Origin: Verrucomicrobiales bacterium
GTDB taxonomy: Bacteria; Verrucomicrobiota; Verrucomicrobiia; Limisphaerales; Palsa-1400
NCBI GenBank assembly: GCA_028293405.1
Contig: JAQGOW010000020.1
Location: forward strand, 1 to 8,214
DNA: 8,214 bases
Direction: 5' to 3'
Shown: positions 1 through 6,857 of the stretch, piece by piece
Layout of the letters: each line of letters starts with the position of its first letter
How positions within the stretch are numbered: position 1 is the first letter of the stretch
Program-made: the position numbers and the translations under genes
Notes under the pieces: generated by a model
The model's database searches: none
What the model was told of the DNA's origin: nothing
What the model saw: the letters and a program-made list of their open reading frames with translations, nothing else

Positions 1-282
1 CGGTTTCGCAATCCGGAGGATGCGGCAGTCGCACAGATTCTTTTCATCTGCGGTGACGAAGCCAAGCGCATGGCGGACGTCACCGCGGCACTTGGCAGCA
101 AACCTGTTCTTACGATTTGCGATGCGCCTGGAAACGGGCAGGGGACACAAGGTTGCATGATCGCTCTGTTTAAAAAACAGAACGCTGTACGCATCCGAAT
201 CAATGTTGATCGTGCGCGGGCAGCCGGCCTGACGATCAGTTCGAAACTGCTGCATTTTGCGGAAATTGCGAAATCCGATTAG
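1..282 (+). CDS. YfiR family (DUF4154) periplasmic protein, 3' part only
   Basis: Frame 1 is open from the first base of the window to TAG at 280-282, giving 93 visible residues. The true start and the signal peptide expected for the family lie upstream. Complete YfiR-type proteins are usually about 170-190 residues, so roughly the C-terminal half is seen. The recognisable family pattern is a strand 'AQILFIC', then 'PVLTICDAP', then a glycine-containing 'QGCMIALF' and the ending 'INVDRARAAGLTISSKLL', which matches the typical 'INLDAAKRAGLKLSSKLL' of DUF4154. Three cysteines are visible (17, 40 and 52 of the visible part). Known YfiR proteins are soluble periplasmic repressors that bind the periplasmic domain of a CHASE8 membrane sensor. 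The next gene, 5 bp downstream, encodes exactly such a sensor, so the two are very likely co-transcribed and functionally paired. Family assignment is firm; the ligand and the direction of control are inferred. Confidence 0.85.
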   Translation, partial: RFRNPEDAAVAQILFICGDEAKRMADVTAALGSKPVLTICDAPGNGQGTQGCMIALFKKQNAVRIRINVDRARAAGLTISSKLLHFAEIAKSD

Positions 283-287
283 CGCGC

Positions 288-2542
288 ATGTTCAAGACAT
301 TGTCCATCCAACGCAAATTGCAGGCGGTGATGATGCTCACCGCAGCCGTAGCGCTGACGCTGGCCTGTGTTGCCTTCACAATTTACGAGTTTCAAACGAC
401 GCGGAGTTCAGAAGAGCAAACGCTCAAAACGCTCGCTGAAATCGTCGCTCAATCGACAACGCCTTACTTGGCTTTCCCAAACGTTGATGACGCAGCCGAC
501 GCCCTGTCTGCATTGGCCACCAAATCGCACGTCACCGACGCGGCTCTTTACGACTCGCGTGGCAAAGTATTCGCGTCCTATCGCAGTCACAAAACCGGGT
601 CAGACGTTCCTAAAGAGCCCAAGTCAGATGGCTTATACGAGGAGCCCGGCAGCCTTGTTTGGTTTCAACCTGTTCGCGAAGGTTCCGTTCGCTACGGAAC
701 ACTCTTCGTTCGATGGGACCTCAGTCACATGTATGCGGCCATGCGATTCTACGTTGCAATCGCACTGACCGTGCTTTGCGGGGCGCTTCTCGCCGCATAC
801 TTCATCAGTCGCGCCCTGCGCAAGAGTCTCTCGCAACCCATCCTCTCCCTCGCTCAAACGGCTGAGACTGTCGCGACCAAAGGCGACTATTCCGTTCGCG
901 CGCAGAAATTCACCGATGACGAACTGGGCTCGCTAACGACGACTTTCAACCAGATGCTCGGAACGATTCAAGAACACGAATCGCGGCTTTCGGAGGAACT
1001 CGCGCAACGCAAGCAAGCCGAAGCTGCCGTGCGTGACAGCGAACAGCGATACCGTGCTACGTTCCACAACGCCGCAATCGGAATCGCTCACGTTGGCCTT
1101 GATGGAGCTTTCTTGCAAACGAACGAAACGTTTGGGCGGATCATCGGCTACTCGGTCGCCGAACTCTCTTCCTTAAAATTCGAGGACATTACTCACCCCG
1201 ACGACATCAAAGAAGATTGGCAAGGTATCGAGCGCTTGATTGCCGGTGAAATCGCCACGTTTACGATGGAGAAGCGCTACATCCGCAAGGATGGTTCGAT
1301 TGTTTGGGCGAATCTCGGCGTCTCCCTATTGCGCAACGAAGATGGTACGCCGCGCTATTTTATTTCCGTCGTTGAGGACATCGACGCCCGCAAACGCGCC
1401 GAGCAAGCGTTGCGGGAAAGTGAGGAACGGTTCCGCACGCTCAGCGATAACATTGCGCAACTCGCGTGGATGGCCAACGCGGACGGCTCTGTTTTCTGGT
1501 ATAATCAAAGGTGGTTCGAATACACCGGTACGACGTTCGAACAAATGCTGCAGATGGGCCGCGAACTTGTCCATCATCCGGACCACGTAAAGCGTGTCGT
1601 CAGCAAGTGGTGCGTTCATCTTGGGAAAGGTTTACAATGGGAAGACACGTTTCCGATCCGCGGCGCGGACGGAAAATATCGATGGTTCCTTTCTCGCGCT
1701 TATCCGATTCGCGACGGTGCCGGACGGATCGTCCGTTGGTTTGGCACCAACACCGATATCACTGACGTGCGTGAGGCACAGGAGGCCCTGCAGCGGGCCC
1801 AATTGGAGTTGCGCAAGCACGCCGACACGCTCGAACAAACCGTCGCCATGCGCACCGGCGAACTCAAGGAGTCGAACGAACAACTTGAAGCGCTGGTATA
1901 CACGATCGCGCATGACCTGCGCTCCCCCTTGCGCTCGATGCAAGGCTTCTCCGAACTGCTCCTCGAAGACCACCCGACGCTTCCGATGGAACAGCGTGAT
2001 TACTTGCGCCGGATTCGCACTTCGGCCGAGTTCATGGACAAGATGATCCTGGACCTTCTCGCTTTCGGGCGAACCTCGCGCGCACAATTGGAACTCTCGG
2101 CTGTCGACCTTCAGCGGTGTGGAGTGCGGCTGTGTTCCAATGCTCCAGCCAAATCGAAAATTCCAAAGCGGTCATCGAAGTCATTTCTCCGTTGCCGACC
2201 GTCCTGGCCAATGAGCCAACGCTGACGCAAATCATCGCAAACCTTCTTAACAACGCCGTTAAATTTACAGAACCCGGCGTCACTCCTCTCATCCGGTTTT
2301 GGTGCGAACAGGATGCGCGCACTGTGCGGCTTTCGCTGCAGGACAACGGTATTGGAATCGACAGAAAGTATCACGATCGCATCTTCCGCGTTTTCGAGCG
2401 ACTCGACGGGAAACGCTACGCTGGCACGGGTGTCGGCCTGGCCATCGTCCGCAAAGGTGTCGAGCGCATGAACGGCAAAGTGGGCCTCGAATCCGAGCCG
2501 GGAAAAGGCACGCGTTTTTGGATTGAACTGCCAAAGCCTTGA
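288..2542 (+). CDS. CHASE8-HAMP-PAS-PAS sensor histidine kinase, interrupted by a frameshift
   Basis: This is a membrane sensor kinase with a broken reading frame. The first frame (288-2225) stops after 645 residues; the rest of the kinase lies in another frame ending at TGA 2540-2542. Restoring one base near 2115-2119 gives about 751 residues. Domains in order are TM1 (about 12-32), a periplasmic CHASE8 domain (about 35-148, with 'IYEFQTTR' and 'ALYDSRGKVFASY'), TM2 (about 151-175), HAMP (about 175-228), two PAS domains (about 250-365 and 377-493), a short helical linker, and HisKA with phospho-acceptor H542 in 'IAHDLRSPLR'. In the second frame follow the N box (N652, N655, N656 in joined numbering), G1 'DNGIG' (686-690) and G2 'GTGVGLA' (713-719). 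The ATG at 288 is chosen because 'MFKTLSIQRKL' just before TM1 is typical of the family. No receiver domain or response regulator follows. The YfiR gene ends 5 bp upstream, suggesting that YfiR gates this sensor. As written, the product would lack ATP binding and be inactive. Confidence 0.9.
2112..2120 (+). other. Apparent -1 base frameshift inside the histidine kinase gene
   Basis: Upstream of this point frame 288 reads 'ELSAVDLQR' (last codon CGG at 2115-2117). It then continues as a non-kinase tail of 35 residues to the stop at 2223-2225. The frame starting at 2117 instead reads 'VWSAAVFQC' and runs through a complete HATPase domain. Kinases of this type usually read 'VDL..VW..A' across this point, so a missing G (CGG GTG TGG reduced to CGGTGTGG) explains both frames exactly. 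The site is a short G run, where a deletion or a base-calling error is plausible. No slippery heptamer is present, so programmed frameshifting is unlikely. It could be a real inactivating mutation or a sequence error; the window alone cannot decide. Confidence 0.85.
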
Positions 2543-2638
2543 ATGTCGTTCAACGGTGCCGCGAAAACACCTATGCGATTCGAGTTGGTTTCTGATTGGT
2601 GAAACTCGCGTGACGCTTTATTCTCGGACTTGTTCCTT

Positions 2639-5323
2639 ATGCAGCCGCTCGCGCGATTTATTTTTCTGGTTCTGGTGACTTGTTCACTGGCGGCGCGCGC
2701 TGCTGATTCCACGAACGAACTCATCTGGTCGCTCAAGCCCGTCCAGCCGGTGGCAGTTCCGGCGAGCAAAAGCAAATGGCCGAAGAATGAAATTGACCAG
2801 TTCGTTTTCGCGAAGCTTGAGGAAAAGAAGTTTGCGCCTTCGAAACCAGCCGACAAACGCACGCTCATTCGCCGCGCCTCCTATGATTTAACTGGCCTTC
2901 CGCCCACGCCTGACGAGACGCACGCTTTTTTGGCAGATCGCTCTCCTGGCGCGTTCGCGAAGGTTGTCGACCGTCTCCTCGCCAGCCCGCGCTATGGCGA
3001 ACGTTGGGCACGCCATTGGCTCGACGTCGTGCATTACGCGGATTCGCACGGTCACGATCAGGACCGCCCGCGTCCGAATGCGTGGCCGTATCGTGACTAC
3101 GTCATTCGCGCGTTTAATGAAGACAAGCCGTATGCGCGTTTCGTCGAGGAACAACTCGCGGGTGACGTTCTCTTTCCTGACGATCCGAACGGCGTTGTCG
3201 CGACCGGATTCATCGTCGCTGGCCCATGGGATTTGAGTTCGCTCATGGCGATCATGGACGACACCGTCGACAAAAAGAACGCGCTCTACCTCGATCGTGA
3301 CGACATGGTCATGAACACGATGTCGACTTTCACCAGCACGACCGTTCATTGCGCGCGTTGTCACAATCACAAGTTCGATCCTATCCCACAGAAGGATTAC
3401 TACGCGCTTCAAGCCGTGTTCGCTGGTGTTGATCGCGCTGATCGTCCTTACGATCTTGACGCGGCGATCAATTCAAAACGTCAGGCGCTTCTGCGCAAAA
3501 AACTGGCGCTCGAAATCAACGACCGCAAGACGATCAATGCGATGCTTACTCCCGAAGTTCGCAAAGAGATCGCTGCATGGGAAAAGTCCATCGCAGGCGA
3601 GGAAATCTGGACCGTGCTTGACCCTGAGACATTCACCACGGCATCCAAAGCCGTCCTGACCAAACAAAAGGATCTCTCACTGTTGGCGTCCGGCGAATCT
3701 CCGAAAACGGACATCTACACCATCACCGCCAACACCGACCTTAAGAACATCACCGCCATCCGCCTCGAGGTCCTGACCGATTCCAGTCACCCACGCAATG
3801 GTCCTGGTCGACAACCGGACAACGGCAATCTGCACCTGTCGGAATTCAAATTGTTCGCCGCAGCTAAAACCGACACGACAAACAAACGGGTGAACTTCCA
3901 AACCTCCTCCGCCGACTTCAACCAGGACGGTTGGACGATCGAAAAATCGATTGACGGCGATACGAACACAGCGTGGGGTATCTTCCCAGAAACCGGCAAA
4001 CCTCATTACGCAATTTTCGAACTCAAAGAGAATATTGGATTTGAGAATGCCACGAAGCTGACGTTCGTTCTCGAACAACTTCACGGTCGCGAACACACGA
4101 TTTTACGTCCACGCCTTTCCGTCACAACGAAGTCGCGACCAGTCAAAGTCGAAGCTTTGCCTGACAATGTTAAGAAACTGCTCGCGATCAAGCCTGATCA
4201 ACGCACCGACGATCAGGCAATCGAACTCGCCGCCTTTTACCTGAACCAACAAACGGACAAACACCTCGCCGGGTTACCACAGCCGCAGATGGTTTACGCC
4301 GCTGCCAACGATTTCGCTCCAAAATCAAATTTCAAACCCGCGCGAACCCCGCGCCTCGTCGAAGTTCTGAAACGTGGCGACGTCCAAAAACCAATTGAAC
4401 CGGCCCAACCCGGCGCGCTCTCCTGCGTGTCCGAACTTCAATCGCACTTCGATGTCGCCGACCAAAACGACGAAGGCGCCCGTCGTGCCGCGCTCGCCAG
4501 ATGGATCACGGATGCAAAAAATCCGCTGACGTGGCGCAGCATCGTCAATCGCGTTTGGCATTATCATTTCGGACGCGGCATCGTCGAGACGCCGAATGAT
4601 TTTGGAAAAATGGGCGCGCAACCCACGCATCCCGAACTCCTCGACTGGCTTGCCAACCGGTTCCAGCAAAACGGCGGCTCGTTCAAAAAGCTCCATCGCC
4701 TGATTATGCTCAGCGCGGCTTATCAACAAGGAACGGACGACAACCCGCAATTCGACAAAACCGATTCCGACAATCGTTATCTTTGGCGCATGAACCGCAG
4801 CCGCCTCGACGCCGAAGAAATCCGCGACACTGTGCTGCAACATTCCGGCAAGCTGGATCTGACGATGTATGGTGCGCCGGTTAAACAATTCAAATACGAG
4901 GACCCGAATCCTGACCTTACGCCGCACGCGGACTACACCGCATTCAACGTGGACGACACCGCAAATTTCCGCCGCAGCATCTATCGTTTTATCTTCCGCA
5001 CAGTGCCCGATCCGCTGATGGATACGCTCGACTGCGCCGACGCCGCTCAACTCACGCCCGTCCGCAACGTCTCCATGACCGCGCTTCAGGCGCTCTCGAT
5101 GTGGAACAATGCTTTCGTGCTGCGCCAAACTGAACACCTCGCTGACCGACTTAAGAAGTCCGGCAATACACGTGCTCAAATCACACTGCTCTATCAACTC
5201 GCGCTCAATCGCGAACCAAGTCGCGCCGAGCTAAAGGAACTCACCGGCTTCGCTGAAAAAGAAGGCATGGCGAGCGCTTGTCGCGTCATTTTGAACAGCA
5301 ACGAATTTATTTTCGTCAATTGA
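2639..5323 (+). CDS. Secreted DUF1549/DUF1553 (planctomycete cytochrome-type) protein
   Basis: The product is 894 residues. A Sec signal peptide (about 1-21, 'FIFLVLVTCSLAARA') is followed by DUF1549/PSCyt2 (about 45-265), opening with 'IDQFVFAKLEEKK' and containing 'RRASYDLTGLPPTPDE' and 'SPRYGERWARHWLD'. A CxxCH motif (C238, C241, H242, in 'CARCHNHKFDPI') predicts covalent c-type haem. The central region (about 275-500) is predicted beta-rich, with 'GPGR...NGNLHLSEF' and 'IDGDTNTAW', a pattern resembling carbohydrate-binding discoidin-like folds; this fold call is tentative. DUF1553/PSD1 (about 613-880) follows, with 'WRSIVNRVWHYHFGRGIV' and 'HPELLDWLA', ending in the characteristic 'VILNSNEFIFVN'. 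The N-terminal PSCyt1 cytochrome domain present in many relatives is absent. ATG 2639 is preferred over the in-frame TTG at 2630 because it gives a clean signal peptide; neither has a ribosome binding site. The DUF1501 gene starts 7 bp after the stop, indicating an operon. The reaction is unknown; an envelope redox or polysaccharide-related role is only inferred. Confidence 0.92.
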   Translation: MQPLARFIFLVLVTCSLAARAADSTNELIWSLKPVQPVAVPASKSKWPKNEIDQFVFAKLEEKKFAPSKPADKRTLIRRASYDLTGLPPTPDETHAFLADRSPGAFAKVVDRLLASPRYGERWARHWLDVVHYADSHGHDQDRPRPNAWPYRDYVIRAFNEDKPYARFVEEQLAGDVLFPDDPNGVVATGFIVAGPWDLSSLMAIMDDTVDKKNALYLDRDDMVMNTMSTFTSTTVHCARCHNHKFDPIPQKDYYALQAVFAGVDRADRPYDLDAAINSKRQALLRKKLALEINDRKTINAMLTPEVRKEIAAWEKSIAGEEIWTVLDPETFTTASKAVLTKQKDLSLLASGESPKTDIYTITANTDLKNITAIRLEVLTDSSHPRNGPGRQPDNGNLHLSEFKLFAAAKTDTTNKRVNFQTSSADFNQDGWTIEKSIDGDTNTAWGIFPETGKPHYAIFELKENIGFENATKLTFVLEQLHGREHTILRPRLSVTTKSRPVKVEALPDNVKKLLAIKPDQRTDDQAIELAAFYLNQQTDKHLAGLPQPQMVYAAANDFAPKSNFKPARTPRLVEVLKRGDVQKPIEPAQPGALSCVSELQSHFDVADQNDEGARRAALARWITDAKNPLTWRSIVNRVWHYHFGRGIVETPNDFGKMGAQPTHPELLDWLANRFQQNGGSFKKLHRLIMLSAAYQQGTDDNPQFDKTDSDNRYLWRMNRSRLDAEEIRDTVLQHSGKLDLTMYGAPVKQFKYEDPNPDLTPHADYTAFNVDDTANFRRSIYRFIFRTVPDPLMDTLDCADAAQLTPVRNVSMTALQALSMWNNAFVLRQTEHLADRLKKSGNTRAQITLLYQLALNREPSRAELKELTGFAEKEGMASACRVILNSNEFIFVN

Positions 5324-5330
5324 ACTCGCC

Positions 5331-6770
5331 ATGCACCCGAATTCACCAAAGTTTAATGCTGTAACACGGCGGGAATTTTTGTGGCGCTTCGGTGGCGGCC
5401 TTGGCGGCATTGCCATGGCTCATTTGCTTGGTGAATCCGGTTTGCTTGCTGACACGCCGCGTCCGGAATTCAATGGTGGCCTGCATCATCCAGCGAAGAT
5501 CAAACGCGTCATCCAGCTGTTCATGAACGGCGGTGCGAGCCAATGCGATCTGTTTGATTACAAACCTGCACTCATCAAAGGTAGCGGTCAGAAATTCGAT
5601 CCCGGCGAGAAAGTCGAAGCTGCCACAAGCACCCCGGGCAACATGATGAAAAGTCCCTTCGACTGGAAACAGCACGGCAATTCCGGTCGTTGGGTCAGCA
5701 GTACGATTCCGCACATGGCCGAGTGCGTTGATGACATGACGTTTCTCATGGCGATGCACTCCAAAACAAACGTGCACGGCCCCGGCGTTTATTTGCAGAC
5801 CACGGGATTTCTTTTGCCGGGCTTCCCGTGCATGGGTTCGTGGATTTCTTACGGGCTCGGCAGTCTCAATCAAAACCTTCCGACGTTTGTGGTCCTGCCA
5901 GATTCACGCGGTTTGCCCTACAACGCCAAAAGCAGTTTTTCCAGCGGGTTCCTTCCCGTCGTGCATCAGGGCACAATCATCAAAGCGTCCGCGCAAAATC
6001 CCATCGCTGATTTGTTTCCGCCAGACTCAGCAAAGTTCGTGACCAAGTCCGCCGAAACTAACGGTCTTGCGCTTCTTCAAAAACTCAATCGCGACTACGC
6101 CCAACACCATCCCGGCGACAGCCGATTGGACGCCCGCATCGCCTCCTATGAACTCGCAGCCCGCATGCAATTGAGCGCGCCGGACGTCCTGAACCTTGCT
6201 GGCGAAACGGAAGCGACCAAAAAGCTTTACGGTCTCGACAACAAAGACACTGAGAACTTTGGTCGCAATTGTCTTCTGGCCCGACGCCTCATCGAACGCG
6301 ATGTCCGTTTCGTGCAGGTCTGGAGCGGGACCAATGGTTCGAGCGACAATTGGGACAATCACGCTGACATAAAAAAGGAACTCGGCTTCATCACCAACGC
6401 CGTCGATCAGCCCATCGCCTCGCTCATCAAAGACATGAAAGCGCGCGGGCTTTTCAAAGACACGTTGCTCATCTGGACCACTGAATTCGGTCGCATGCCT
6501 TTTAGCCAGGGCAGCGTCGGACGAGATCACAACGGCGGCACGTTTGTTACATGGATGATGGGGCCCGGCTTGAAACCCGGATTCTCGTTCGGCGAAAGCG
6601 ACGAATGGTCCTGGCGCGCTGAGAAAAATCAAACCGACTGCTACGACATGCACGCGACCATCCTGCACCTGTTGGGCATCAATCATGAGAAGCTGACTTT
6701 CCGGCACAACGGCATCAATCGCCGACTGACCGACGTCCATGGCGAGCTGATTTCGGACATTCTCGCGTGA
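5331..6770 (+). CDS. Tat-exported DUF1501 protein (sulfatase/phosphatase-like fold)
   Basis: The product is 479 residues, close to the usual family length. The N-terminus carries a twin-arginine motif ('TRREFL', R13 and R14) followed by a glycine-rich hydrophobic stretch to about residue 40, so export in a folded state through Tat is expected. DUF1501 features include 'VIQLFMNGGASQCDLFDYKP' (about 60-79), 'HSKTNVHGP' (143-151), 'WDNH' (341-344), 'TTEFGRMP' (383-390), 'GRDHN' (397-401) and 'DMHATILHLLGI' (439-450). The acidic and histidine residues in these motifs resemble the metal-binding pattern of the alkaline phosphatase/sulfatase superfamily, to which DUF1501 is distantly related. I see no sulfatase C/S-x-P-x-R formylglycine signature, so ordinary sulfatase chemistry should not be assumed. 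The gene follows the DUF1549/DUF1553 gene by 7 bp, the standard pairing in Planctomycetota and Verrucomicrobiota, which implies co-expression and probably a shared envelope complex. No Shine-Dalgarno sequence is visible before the ATG. Confidence 0.92.
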   Translation: MHPNSPKFNAVTRREFLWRFGGGLGGIAMAHLLGESGLLADTPRPEFNGGLHHPAKIKRVIQLFMNGGASQCDLFDYKPALIKGSGQKFDPGEKVEAATSTPGNMMKSPFDWKQHGNSGRWVSSTIPHMAECVDDMTFLMAMHSKTNVHGPGVYLQTTGFLLPGFPCMGSWISYGLGSLNQNLPTFVVLPDSRGLPYNAKSSFSSGFLPVVHQGTIIKASAQNPIADLFPPDSAKFVTKSAETNGLALLQKLNRDYAQHHPGDSRLDARIASYELAARMQLSAPDVLNLAGETEATKKLYGLDNKDTENFGRNCLLARRLIERDVRFVQVWSGTNGSSDNWDNHADIKKELGFITNAVDQPIASLIKDMKARGLFKDTLLIWTTEFGRMPFSQGSVGRDHNGGTFVTWMMGPGLKPGFSFGESDEWSWRAEKNQTDCYDMHATILHLLGINHEKLTFRHNGINRRLTDVHGELISDILA

Positions 6771-6845
6771 TTGTTTCGACCCTGTGGTGGTCAACCCGCT
6801 GCATCTTTCGGCTTAGTTCTGACTTTCCCCATTACGCTTCGTTTC

Positions 6846-6851
6846 TATAAT
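6846..6851 (+). promoter_or_regulatory. Putative -10 box of the serS promoter
   Basis: A perfect TATAAT lies in the 87 bp gap between the DUF1501 stop and serS. It ends 6 bp before the serS ATG at 6858. With the usual 6-8 nt from a -10 box to the start of transcription, the transcript would begin at or within a nucleotide or two of the ATG. The -35 side is weak: CTGACT at 6819-6824 matches TTGACA in four of six positions but leaves a long 21 bp spacer. The hexamer could be coincidental, but its position in the gap before a housekeeping gene makes a promoter plausible. Confidence 0.5.
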
Positions 6852-6857
6852 GCCGCG

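Noticed and set aside
2108..2122. Programmed -1 ribosomal frameshifting in the kinase gene
   Set aside because: The sequence CAG CGG TGT GG has no X-XXY-YYZ slippery heptamer, and no obvious downstream stem or upstream SD-like stimulator was seen.
2117..2542. A separate small gene starting at GTG 2117 encoding a stand-alone HATPase protein
   Set aside because: The GTG lies exactly at the frameshift point, has no ribosome binding site, and the sequence continues the kinase without a gap or overlap. A broken single gene explains it better.
2581..2608. Inverted repeat CGAGTT/AACTCG in the gap after the kinase, considered as a terminator
   Set aside because: The stem is only 6 bp with a 16-nt loop and no T run follows, so it is not a convincing rho-independent terminator.
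2596..2623. Possible promoter (TTGGTG and TTTATT) before the DUF1549/DUF1553 gene
   Set aside because: Only 3/6 and 4/6 matches with a short spacer of about 15 bp; this level of match is expected by chance, although some promoter may exist in this gap.
4325..5197. Long minus-strand open frame (290 residues) opposite the DUF1553 region
   Set aside because: It is a shadow of the well-supported plus-strand gene, with low-complexity V/R/E-rich sequence and no recognisable domain.
6027..6794. Minus-strand open frame (255 residues) opposite the DUF1501 gene
   Set aside because: It has no recognisable domain and covers conserved DUF1501 motifs on the other strand.
6771..6857. N-terminal extension of seryl-tRNA synthetase from the TTG right after the DUF1501 stop
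   Set aside because: The 29 extra residues do not resemble SerRS, whose conserved start is at ATG 6858, and the stretch holds a likely promoter.
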